Below, piece by piece: positions 1 through 6,598 of a stretch of 7,663 bases of DNA. A program made the translations under genes and the position numbers. The first letter of the stretch is position 1, and every line of letters starts with the position of its first letter. Below the pieces are notes generated by a model. The model saw only the letters and a program-made list of their open reading frames with translations. It was not told the DNA's origin and made no database searches. This DNA comes from Prevotellaceae bacterium (GTDB taxonomy: Bacteria > Bacteroidota > Bacteroidia > Bacteroidales > UBA932): contig JAISDK010000059.1 of assembly GCA_031264875.1 (NCBI GenBank), forward strand, positions 1 through 7,663, read 5' to 3'.

Positions 1-5
1 CACGA

Positions 6-23
6 CGTAGTCTGGAGACTACG
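6..23. repeat. Palindromic unit A (REP-like stem-loop) at the left edge
   Basis: An 18-bp palindrome has arms CGTAGTCT (6-13) and AGACTACG (16-23) around GG. It is followed by CGCC (22-25) and a GAGCGAAGG string. No gene reads through it: frame 1 stays open only to a stop at 70-72, and frames 2 and 3 close sooner. The GGAGAC core followed by CGCC recurs, in opposite orientation, in the palindrome at 2762-2779. This suggests one family of REP-like extragenic palindromes, but the family assignment is inference. The rest of 1-241 shows only an 8-bp direct repeat, GCGGTCAG, at 136-143 and 158-165. Confidence 0.5.
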
Positions 24-241
24 CCGAGCGAAGGATTTTAATCGACGACTATGGATATGGCAAAGTGCATAACATGAGTGATTAACTTGATTGGATTGAT
101 TGTTGATAATGACAGTACGATAACCGGTTCAATCAGCGGTCAGCTTAATCGGGGCATGCGGTCAGTTCTTCGCTGTTCACCGTAAAGCGTTATGCCAGGC
201 AGCGATGTACATGAATTTTACAGCGCTATTCGACAATTGAG

Positions 242-249
242 TATCTTTG
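242..249 (+). promoter_or_regulatory. Bacteroidetes -7 promoter element for the two-component operon
   Basis: TATCTTTG matches the Bacteroidetes primary sigma factor -7 consensus TAnnTTTG exactly. No good -33 TTG lies 19-20 bp upstream, only a T-rich stretch near 217-220. Transcription would start near 255-257, a few bases before the ATG at 264. That placement decides the translation start of the regulator, because the earlier in-frame ATG at 192 would lie upstream of the transcript. Confidence 0.55.
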
Positions 250-263
250 CAAAAATTAAGGAC

Positions 264-1628
264 ATGAAAAAAGGTAAAATTCTGATAATAGACGATAACG
301 AAGATGTGCTGCTGGCATTGAATCTTCTGTTGAAGTCCCATGTGGAACAGGTTCGTGTAAGCGCCGATCCGGGACGTATCGAGTATTTCATCAACACCTT
401 CTATCCCGACGTTATACTGCTGGACATGAATTTCAACCGTGATGCTATCAGTGGACAGGAAGGCCTGTTCTGGCTTGAGAAAATAAAGGAGATTGATTCC
501 GATATTGCCGTTGTTTTCATAACTGCGTATGCCGATATGGACAAGGCAATACAGGCGATTAAGGCGGGCGCAACAGATTTTGTTCCAAAGCCGTGGGAGA
601 AGGAGAAGCTGCTGGCAACAATATTCTCGGCCATTGAGCTGCACGAAAGCAGAGTTGAAGTGAAGCATCTCAGACAGCAGATTTCGGCGCTTGCCACTCC
701 CGCGGGAGACGGGAAATACGAAATAATAGGCGAAAGCGCCGTGATGCTGAACATTTTCGACACGATAGAAAAGCTGCGCAACACCGACGCCAATATCCTT
801 ATACTCGGTGAAAACGGAACAGGTAAAGACCTTATTGCCCGTGAGATCCATCGTAAGTCGCTGCGGTGCGACAAGATCTTTGTATCGCTCGACCTCGGTT
901 CCATTTCCGAATCGCTTTTCGAGAGCGAACTGTTCGGATACAGGAAGGGCGCGTTTACCGACGCTCATCACGACAAGCCCGGAAGGCTGGAAGTTGCCGC
1001 CGGCGGCACGCTGTTTCTCGACGAAATCGGTAACCTGTCGTTTTCCATGCAGATGAAACTGCTGACGGCCATCGAAAAGCGCGAAATCGTTCCCCTGGGC
1101 GCCACCCGTCCGACGCCGATAGACGTGCGTTTCATTTCGGCTACCAACGCGAATATCCGCGAAATGGCTGCCGACAGAAAATTCAGGCAGGATCTGCTTT
1201 ACCGCATAAATACCATCGAAATATATCTGCCTCCGCTGAGGGAACGCGACGGCGACGTGCTGCTGCTTGCCGACCATTTTTTCACCCGCTTCACCCGAAA
1301 ATACGGCAAGAAGCTGAAAGGCATATCGAAAGAGGCAAAAACAAAGCTGCAAAACTATCCGTGGCCAGGAAATGTACGCGAACTCGAACATACAATGGAA
1401 CGTGCTGTGATACTGTCCGAAAAAGCCCTTCTGGGAGCCGAAAACTTCATCTTCACTCCCGCGTCGGCAACCAAAAAGTCGCGCGAAGAATTTAACCTCA
1501 ACAAGCTTGAGCAGGAGGCTATTGAACGAGCATTCCGCCAGGCCGGAGGCAATATCAGCCTGGCAGCTGAACTTCTGGGCATTACACGTTATGCACTGTA
1601 CCGTAAAATGGAAAAACTCGGATTATGA
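264..1628 (+). CDS. Sigma-54-dependent response regulator (NtrC family)
   Basis: This is a 454-residue phosphorylation-controlled activator of sigma-54 RNA polymerase. The receiver domain (about residues 4-120) has the acidic pair D10/D11, phospho-acceptor D54, T87 and K109. The AAA+ domain (about 153-380) has Walker A GENGTGKD (182-189), Walker B GTLFLDE (248-254) and the arginine-containing FRQDLLYRIN (307-316). The sigma-54 contact loop reads GAFTDA (229-234) instead of GAFTGA. I recall this form as frequent in Bacteroidetes, so it need not mean loss of function. The C-terminus is a Fis-type helix-turn-helix (GGNISLAAELLGITRYALYRKM). The frame is open back to an ATG at 192, but 264 is preferred: a -7 element lies between, AAGGA precedes 264, and the receiver fold begins directly. 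The kinase gene overlaps its stop as ATGA. Its target promoters are not evident in the window. Confidence 0.93.
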   Translation: MKKGKILIIDDNEDVLLALNLLLKSHVEQVRVSADPGRIEYFINTFYPDVILLDMNFNRDAISGQEGLFWLEKIKEIDSDIAVVFITAYADMDKAIQAIKAGATDFVPKPWEKEKLLATIFSAIELHESRVEVKHLRQQISALATPAGDGKYEIIGESAVMLNIFDTIEKLRNTDANILILGENGTGKDLIAREIHRKSLRCDKIFVSLDLGSISESLFESELFGYRKGAFTDAHHDKPGRLEVAAGGTLFLDEIGNLSFSMQMKLLTAIEKREIVPLGATRPTPIDVRFISATNANIREMAADRKFRQDLLYRINTIEIYLPPLRERDGDVLLLADHFFTRFTRKYGKKLKGISKEAKTKLQNYPWPGNVRELEHTMERAVILSEKALLGAENFIFTPASATKKSREEFNLNKLEQEAIERAFRQAGGNISLAAELLGITRYALYRKMEKLGL

Positions 1629-2608
1629 ACCACTCGGCAGGCATTATCATCAAGGCTGCGGCAGTTGCAGTCATGTCCGTCGCCTCAACACTGTGCGTCA
1701 CAGGCGGATACGGCACCCTTGCAGCAATATCCATTATCACCGTTATCTCGCTCATTGGCTCGATACATTCGGACTACTGCAAATCCATCAGGCTTATGGA
1801 ACAGATGATTATGAACATACGGTGTGGCGATCTCAACATCTCGTTTCCTTCTAACCTGAAAAAAAGAGGCCGCGATCTCAACAGGTCGATGAACGAAGCG
1901 CTCGAAATGTTCAGATCACGCCTTTACGAATCCATTGTCTCAAAGGCCGAAACCGAAGCGTGGCAAAAACTTATACGTGTCATGACGCATGAAATAATGA
2001 ACTCCGTAGCGCCCATCATCTCGCTTTCGGAAACTATTACCGATCAGGCCGGCGAGGATTTGAACGAGGAACGCTACCGCGAATGTATGGCTGCCATGCA
2101 GTCAATACACCGGCGAAGCAAATGGCTGCTCGACTTTGTTGAAAACTACAGGGCGCTGACACGTATCCCCTCGCCTGTGATGCGGCAATTTCATATCAAT
2201 GAACTTTTTGGAGACATCCGCAACCTGTTTGCAAGGGAAACGACGCCTGTATCGTTTTATGCGCGGCCTGCGGACATACGTATTTATGCCGACCGCTCAC
2301 TGATGGAACAGGTACTCATCAATCTGATAAAGAATGCGCTTGAAGCCTGCCGGAATACTGCAGCCCCGCTGATTTCGGTATATGCGTTTTCCGACAAGGG
2401 CAAATCGGTTATAACGGTGACGGACAACGGACGGGGTATTGTGCCAGAGGTGCTTGACCGCATTTTTGTTCCCTTTTTCACTACCCGGCACGGCGGTTCG
2501 GGAATCGGCCTCAGCCTTTGCCGACAAATCATCAGCCGGCATAACGGAACAATATCCGTGATTTCCGAACCTGACGTTAAAACAGTGTTTACTATCAGAT
2601 TCAACTGA
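1625..2608 (+). CDS. Membrane sensor histidine kinase, partner of the sigma-54 regulator
   Basis: This 327-residue kinase should phosphorylate the upstream regulator. Its ATG shares the ATGA overlap with that gene's stop, which implies translational coupling and a cognate pair. Two hydrophobic segments (about residues 7-26 and 31-47) are joined by only a few residues, so there is almost no extracytoplasmic sensor domain. A charged linker (about 50-110) follows. The H-box is VMTHEIMNSVAP with His122 (codon at 1988-1990). The ATPase domain has the N-box EQVLINLIKNALEA (N233, N237), G1 DNGRGI (267-272), F-box FVPFFTTR (281-288) and G2 GSGIGL (291-296), so all catalytic motifs look intact. A signal would have to be sensed within the membrane, through a partner protein, or through the linker. 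No transporter or other partner gene is visible here. I see no hairpin terminator after the stop. Confidence 0.92.
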   Translation: MNHSAGIIIKAAAVAVMSVASTLCVTGGYGTLAAISIITVISLIGSIHSDYCKSIRLMEQMIMNIRCGDLNISFPSNLKKRGRDLNRSMNEALEMFRSRLYESIVSKAETEAWQKLIRVMTHEIMNSVAPIISLSETITDQAGEDLNEERYRECMAAMQSIHRRSKWLLDFVENYRALTRIPSPVMRQFHINELFGDIRNLFARETTPVSFYARPADIRIYADRSLMEQVLINLIKNALEACRNTAAPLISVYAFSDKGKSVITVTDNGRGIVPEVLDRIFVPFFTTRHGGSGIGLSLCRQIISRHNGTISVISEPDVKTVFTIRFN

Positions 2609-2761
2609 TGCAACGATTAATGATTGAATATTATAGCTTACAATGACGCTTTTCGGATATACCTAATTATATTACTCGTGTTTACATCTTTAATCAAGTA
2701 AATCATGGTTCAGACGTTTTTTTACTCAAGTCCCGCTAGGTACGTTTTCGAGATATGGCGT

Positions 2762-2779
2762 TGCAGGTGTCTCCCTGCA
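2762..2779. repeat. Palindromic unit B (REP-like stem-loop)
   Basis: Arms TGCAGG (2762-2767) and CCTGCA (2774-2779) form a perfect 6-bp stem with a 6-nt loop. Read on the minus strand, the loop region is GGGAGACA, and the stem is followed by ACGCC. This resembles the GGAGAC...ACGCC layout of the palindrome at 6-23. It ends 1 bp before the -33 TTG of the lipoprotein promoter. It could be a dispersed REP-like unit, a regulator site, or both. The rest of 2609-2760 holds nothing I can name. Confidence 0.45.
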
Positions 2780-2780
2780 C

Positions 2781-2810
2781 TTGCCGGTTATCTGATTTTA
2801 CTTACCTTTG
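2781..2810 (+). promoter_or_regulatory. Bacteroidetes-type promoter for the lipoprotein gene
   Basis: The -33 TTG (2781-2783) and -7 TACCTTTG (2803-2810) are separated by 19 bp. This fits the TTG-N19-TAnnTTTG arrangement known for the Bacteroidetes primary sigma factor. It predicts transcription starting near 2817 and a leader of about 50 nt before the ATG at 2868. It is the cleanest promoter in the window. Confidence 0.7.
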
Positions 2811-2867
2811 CGCGCTTGCGTTTTGCTACGCGGCATTGAAATAAATAATTAAAAGATATTTGATATT

Positions 2868-3455
2868 ATGAAAGTTACAAAATTAAAAATCATCATTGTC
2901 CTGTTTATAACCGGAACAACTTTTATGTCATGCGACGTATTGAGTGGCGTTGCGTCGTTTGTAAACTGCAAATACGAATTTGCAGGATTCAGCAATCCGT
3001 CTGTTGCGGGAGTTAGTCTGAGCAACATAACCAATGTACAAAATCTTGGTGCGGCATCTCTGCTAAAGCTCACAACCGGAATACTTTCGGGGAGTTTGCC
3101 ATTGAGTTTCACGGTAAACATAAATGCCACCAATCCCAATTCGACTGCGGCTCATATTGCCGGACTGGACTGGGGGATTGATTTAAATTCGACACATGTG
3201 TTATCGGGTACCCTGGATCACTCCGTTTCAGTTCCGGCCAGTGGCGGACAGACAATCATTCCGCTGTCCATACAGACAGACTTGCTGCAACTGTTCAAGG
3301 GAGAATCGAAAGACAATATCCTGAGTTTTGTCGATCATTTGCTCAACACAGGCGACGGCTCCTCGAATGTGGCAATACGCATACGTCCTTCAATAATGAT
3401 TGGAGGACAAAAAATATCAACGGGTTTCATTACATTGAGTAAAAATCTGAAATGA
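2868..3455 (+). CDS. LEA type 2 family lipoprotein
   Basis: This is a 195-residue protein. A lysine-bearing N-terminus, a hydrophobic stretch (residues 8-20) and a lipobox-like FMSC place the lipidated cysteine at C22, so the mature product should be membrane anchored. The segment after it, CDVLSG, has one Asp and lacks the acidic run of known Bacteroidetes surface-export signals, so a periplasm-facing location is more likely. Residues of about 78-140 contain NATNPNSTAAHIAGLDW and later SVSVPASGGQTIIPLSIQ. These are the NPN and alternating beta-strand features of the LEA-2/water-stress beta-sandwich domain. No enzymatic residues are apparent and the cellular role is unknown. Its own promoter at 2781-2810 and the separate pgk promoter suggest a monocistronic unit. 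The family call rests on the motif; the function is not assigned. Confidence 0.75.
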   Translation: MKVTKLKIIIVLFITGTTFMSCDVLSGVASFVNCKYEFAGFSNPSVAGVSLSNITNVQNLGAASLLKLTTGILSGSLPLSFTVNINATNPNSTAAHIAGLDWGIDLNSTHVLSGTLDHSVSVPASGGQTIIPLSIQTDLLQLFKGESKDNILSFVDHLLNTGDGSSNVAIRIRPSIMIGGQKISTGFITLSKNLK

Positions 3456-3467
3456 AATTAAAAGTAT

Positions 3468-3475
3468 TAGCTTTG
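3468..3475 (+). promoter_or_regulatory. Putative -7 promoter element for pgk
   Basis: TAGCTTTG matches TAnnTTTG exactly and lies 13 bp after the lipoprotein stop. No TTG is found at the expected -33 distance, so the match is partial. It predicts a short AT-rich leader including an eight-T run (3480-3487) before the ATG at 3526. Confidence 0.5.
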
Positions 3476-3525
3476 CACGTTTTTTTTATTAGATTTTATT
3501 AAATATTTTAAAACAATACATATAT

Positions 3526-4791
3526 ATGCAGTCTATTGACAGTTATAATTTTAAAGGAAAGCGCGCGATTGTGCGCTTCGATTTCAATGTGCCTTTAAAT
3601 GAAAAGTTTGAAGTAACCGACGACACTCGCATAAGAGCTGCCGTTCCTACTATTAAGAAAATTTTTGCAGGGGGCGGTTCGATAATAGCGATGACACATC
3701 TGGGACGTCCCAAAGGAGTGACGGAAAAGTATTCATTGAAACACATTATTCCAACACTGGAAAAACTTATCGGCCAGAAAGTTATTTTCGCTCCCGACTG
3801 TGTTGGCGAAGAGGCAGTTGAGCTGTCAAAAAAAATGAAGCCCGGCGATTTCGTTCTTTTGGAAAACCTGCGTTTTTATGCAGAAGAAGAAGGAAAACCG
3901 CGCGTGGACGAATCTGCCACTCAGGAAGAGAAAGACGCGGCAAAGAAAGAACTGAAAATAAAACAGAAAGACTTCGTTAACAAACTGGCCGGCTTAGCCG
4001 ACTGTTATGTGAACGACGCATTCGGAACCGCACACAGAGCGCACGCCTCAACCGCTCTTATCGCCGCAAATTTCCCTGACGACAAAATGTTCGGATACAT
4101 AATGAACGGCGAATTGAAGGCTATCGACAAAGTGATGGACCTTCCCGAAAGGCCGTTTACAGCTATTCTGGGAGGCTCCAAAGTTTCTACAAAAATCACA
4201 ATCATTAAACGATTGCTGGACAAGGTGGACAATCTGATTCTCGGAGGAGGAATGAGTTTTACTTTCATTAAAGCCCTCGGCGGAAAAATCGGACTGTCTA
4301 TATGCGAAGATGTAGAGCTGGCAAAAGATATTCTTAAGGAAGCGGAAGCAAAAAATGTGAAAATATATTTGCCCTCCGATGTGGTTACTACTACGCAGTT
4401 CGAGGAGGTTTTCAAAGGTAACGGCAATGTGGAAACAAAAATAGCAGACATCCGCAATATTCCCGACGATGCACAGGGTCTCGACGCCGGACCTGCAAGT
4501 ACTGAAGCATGGAAAAAGGTGCTTCTGCAATCGAAAACCATTTTGTGGAACGGCCCTGTTGGCGTTTTCGAGGTCGATACATTCGCAGGCGGAACATTAA
4601 ATATTGCCAAAGCCGTTGTCGATGCCACATCCGGAGGAGCATATTCCCTGATTGGAGGCGGCGACTCCGTGGCTGCTATCAACAAGTTCAATCTGGCGGA
4701 CAAAGTTAGCTATGTTTCAACCGGCGGCGGCGCTTTGCTGGAATATATGGAAGGAATTGACCTGCCTGGAGTGAAGGCTATTAAAGACTAA
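3526..4791 (+). CDS. pgk: Phosphoglycerate kinase
   Basis: This 421-residue cytoplasmic glycolytic enzyme transfers phosphate between 1,3-bisphosphoglycerate and ADP (EC 2.7.2.3). The N-domain has the substrate motif RFDFNVPLN (17-25) and THLGRPKG (57-64), followed by LLENLRFY and DCYVNDAFGTAHRAHAS. The C-domain has ILGGSKVSTKI, LILGGGMSFTF, TILWNGPVGVFE, the nucleotide-binding SLIGGGDSVAA and the terminal YVSTGGGALLEYMEG. It is slightly longer than most bacterial PGKs, which run a little under 400 residues. The extra length is a charged Lys/Glu-rich insertion (about residues 122-150) that I associate with Bacteroidetes. The first motif has Phe where RVDFNVPL is usual, a conservative change. 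All key motifs are intact. It has its own -7 element upstream and a strong hairpin terminator downstream, so it is probably transcribed alone. Confidence 0.98.
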   Translation: MQSIDSYNFKGKRAIVRFDFNVPLNEKFEVTDDTRIRAAVPTIKKIFAGGGSIIAMTHLGRPKGVTEKYSLKHIIPTLEKLIGQKVIFAPDCVGEEAVELSKKMKPGDFVLLENLRFYAEEEGKPRVDESATQEEKDAAKKELKIKQKDFVNKLAGLADCYVNDAFGTAHRAHASTALIAANFPDDKMFGYIMNGELKAIDKVMDLPERPFTAILGGSKVSTKITIIKRLLDKVDNLILGGGMSFTFIKALGGKIGLSICEDVELAKDILKEAEAKNVKIYLPSDVVTTTQFEEVFKGNGNVETKIADIRNIPDDAQGLDAGPASTEAWKKVLLQSKTILWNGPVGVFEVDTFAGGTLNIAKAVVDATSGGAYSLIGGGDSVAAINKFNLADKVSYVSTGGGALLEYMEGIDLPGVKAIKD

Positions 4792-4811
4792 AGTAAAGTT
4801 TACATATTATG

Positions 4812-4848
4812 AAGAGCATAAAGTAAAAATCTTTATGCTCTTTATGTT
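4812..4848 (+). terminator. Rho-independent terminator after pgk
   Basis: The arms AAGAGCATAAAG (4812-4823) and CTTTATGCTCTT (4831-4842) pair perfectly over 12 bp with a 7-nt A-rich loop. They are followed by the T-rich TATGTTTTATT. The hairpin begins 20 bp after the pgk stop and separates pgk from the AraC-family gene. Confidence 0.88.
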
Positions 4849-4912
4849 TTATTCAGACATGAATTTCCCGATATTGAAAAAAGTATTAATTTCGCGTTGA
4901 AACTGATTGGAA

Positions 4913-5752
4913 ATGGAACAAAATTTGAATTTGGTTTTATTAAATGTCGGACGTGCGGAACACGATGCAGACTGGAACTGGAAAGGCACTCACAGTCCTT
5001 TCGCAAGGCTATATCTTGTACAGAACGGCATGGCGCAGGTGGTCGCCGAACACCGGATTTATACGCTTACGCCGGGACACATGTACTTAATTCCTTCGTT
5101 TACAACACATGATTATATATGTAACGGGAAATTTTCCCTCTTTTACATTCACATCTACAATGAAAGTAATATTTTTGACCGGCTCAGATTTCCGTTCGAG
5201 GTGGACGCCGGAAGCCTGGAGGAATTGCTTGTAAAACGGCTTGTTGCCATAAATCCCGGAAGAGAGCTGAAAATGTACGACCCTAAAACTTACGATAATG
5301 CCCCGGCTTTTTTCGAAAGCATTGCCCAAAATTCCCGTTTCCCGTTTTATTCGGTTGTAGAAACAAAAGGGATTCTGTTGCAGCTGTTTTCCAAATTTTT
5401 AATACAGGCGAGCTTCAGGCAGGAAACAGCAGATAAACGCATAATCAAGGTAATACATTATATCAGGAAAAATATCGAACAGGAGTTGCCTCTCAGCAAA
5501 CTGTCGGCTCTATGCTGTCTTACGGACGACCATTTTATCAGACTTTTCAAGAAAGAAATGAAATGCACGCCTATACAGTACGTTAATCAGAAAAAGATAG
5601 AGCGCGCGCAAATGATGCTGCTTGTCGAGGGAAGACAGGTTAAGGAAATATCCTATTCTCTTGCTTTCGAAAATGTATCGTATTTCAATCGTCTGTTTAA
5701 GATATATACCGGACTGACGCCCAATGAATACCGTGATAAACAGATGATGTAG
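4913..5752 (+). CDS. AraC-family transcriptional regulator with cupin-like sensor domain
   Basis: This is a 279-residue regulator. The N-terminal half (about residues 15-85) looks like the AraC-type cupin ligand-binding fold: LYLVQNGMAQVV, then LTPGHMYLIPSFTTHDY, with the PG-x-hydrophobic-IP turn and a His following. The C-terminal part (about 180-275) carries two helix-turn-helix motifs, ending in the signature AFENVSYFNRLFKIYTGLTPNEYR. The reading frame extends to a TTG at 4907, but the ATG at 4913 is the more likely start. No clear promoter is seen; TAATTTCG at 4887-4894 is one base from the -7 consensus but lacks a properly spaced TTG. The gene follows the pgk terminator and converges on the kdsB-like gene with one base between stops. 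The ligand is unknown. Such proteins often control sugar use, but nothing here shows its target. Confidence 0.9.
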   Translation: MEQNLNLVLLNVGRAEHDADWNWKGTHSPFARLYLVQNGMAQVVAEHRIYTLTPGHMYLIPSFTTHDYICNGKFSLFYIHIYNESNIFDRLRFPFEVDAGSLEELLVKRLVAINPGRELKMYDPKTYDNAPAFFESIAQNSRFPFYSVVETKGILLQLFSKFLIQASFRQETADKRIIKVIHYIRKNIEQELPLSKLSALCCLTDDHFIRLFKKEMKCTPIQYVNQKKIERAQMMLLVEGRQVKEISYSLAFENVSYFNRLFKIYTGLTPNEYRDKQMM

Positions 5753-5762
5753 GTCAGTCCGG
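5709..5762. repeat. Inverted repeat spanning the convergent stop codons
   Basis: CCGGACTGAC (5709-5718) and GTCAGTCCGG (5753-5762) are perfect 10-bp inverted repeats around 34 nt. The left copy encodes part of the conserved TGLTP motif of the AraC-family protein. The right copy encodes the Pro-Asp-stop end of the opposite gene. A hairpin here could help stop transcription on both strands, but there is no T-run on either side, so the role is inference. Confidence 0.4.
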
Positions 5763-6587
5763 AATCAGTTCTCCGAATTTGTCTATAATTTCTTCAACAC
5801 GCCGAATGTCTTCGATCGAATCCACTCCGCCTGTCGTTTCCCTGCCCCTGTAATCGGTAGCCACAAGCTTGATTGTGTAGCCATTGTATAGAAAACGCAT
5901 CTGTTCAAGACCTTCGATACAGTTTTTTTCATACGGCGATTCCTCGCTGCCGTTATATTCCTTCAATGTACGGCAGGTGTATGCATATAAACCGATGTGG
6001 CGTATTACGGGACTGACAGTCATGATTTTTCTGGCATATTCGGGCTTGCGTACTGACGGAATCACGTTTTTTGAAAATGCAAGCGCAAATCCGTTTTTAT
6101 CCTCAATAACAGTTGTTCCCGAAAAGGGAGTTTCCTTTTTCGAGGCAATCAGTCTGTCGTATTCGTCCCAGCTAAGACGCACAGAGGGCGTATATACGTC
6201 GGCGTCAATTCGTTTCCATTCGTCGATAATATCCTGTATAACCCACGGGGGACAAAGCGGATTGTCGCCCTGCAAATTGATTACAAGTTTCGGATTAAGC
6301 ATCAGACGCTCAACAGTGTCCCTGCATCTTTCCGTTCCGTTTCTGCAATCTTTGGATGTAAGAGTGACGTTGATACTGTTGTCTTTACAGAAATTTATTA
6401 TTCTGTCATCGTCGGTAGCGACAATGTATGCACAGCCGGCGTTTTTATCGCATGTAAATGAAGCGATGGATGCTACCCGTTTGACCATTTCTATTCCCCT
6501 TATTTTCAATAAAGGTTTGCCGGGCAAGCGGGAAGAATCATGTCTTGCCGGTATAATTATTAGTATGTCTTTATTTTCCTGAATCAT
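5754..6587 (-). CDS. KdsB-like CMP-sugar synthetase (3-deoxy-manno-octulosonate cytidylyltransferase family)
   Basis: This 277-residue cytoplasmic enzyme is expected to activate Kdo, or a related 2-keto-3-deoxy sugar, with CTP to give the CMP-sugar used in lipopolysaccharide or glycan synthesis (canonical KdsB is EC 2.7.7.38). It has the nucleotide-binding IIIPARHDSSRLPGKPL (10-26), VATDDD (56-61), a KDCRNGTERC equivalent of the KdsB SGTER motif (79-88), RHIGLYAY (196-203), EGLEQMRFLYNG (225-236) and the metal-binding GGVD (253-256). It is longer than usual KdsB (about 250). The motif normally QGDEP reads QGDNP (106-110): the Asp is kept but Glu is replaced by Asn, and an extra segment (about 246-252) precedes GVD. 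It may therefore be a divergent paralog acting on a variant sugar. The ATG lies 11 bp after the stop of the porT-like gene, so the two are probably one operon. Upstream of the ATG the leader is A-rich without Shine-Dalgarno. Confidence 0.85.
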   Translation of the reverse strand: MIQENKDILIIIPARHDSSRLPGKPLLKIRGIEMVKRVASIASFTCDKNAGCAYIVATDDDRIINFCKDNSINVTLTSKDCRNGTERCRDTVERLMLNPKLVINLQGDNPLCPPWVIQDIIDEWKRIDADVYTPSVRLSWDEYDRLIASKKETPFSGTTVIEDKNGFALAFSKNVIPSVRKPEYARKIMTVSPVIRHIGLYAYTCRTLKEYNGSEESPYEKNCIEGLEQMRFLYNGYTIKLVATDYRGRETTGGVDSIEDIRRVEEIIDKFGELIPD

Positions 6588-6598
6588 GTTATTATTGT

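Noticed and set aside
160..174. Possible sigma-54 promoter (GG-N10-GC) upstream of the regulator
   Set aside because: Only the GG and GC dinucleotides and a few flanking bases fit TGGCACG-N4-TTGCW; the match is weak, and the -7 element at 242-249 is a better explanation.
177..1391. A 404-codon open frame on the minus strand
   Set aside because: It lies wholly antisense to the well-supported sigma-54 regulator gene (except about 90 bp upstream), has no recognisable domain, and is explained by codon bias of the real gene.
264..2608. The two-component pair as PorX/PorY, the type IX secretion regulators
   Set aside because: PorX is a receiver joined to a PglZ-type domain, whereas this regulator has AAA+ and Fis domains, so the nearby porT-like gene is not evidence for that assignment.
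4005..4703. A 232-codon minus-strand open frame inside pgk
   Set aside because: It is a shadow of a certain pgk coding sequence, with serine-rich low-information content.
5884..6582. A 232-codon plus-strand open frame across the kdsB-like gene
   Set aside because: The opposite strand encodes clear cytidylyltransferase motifs; this frame has none.
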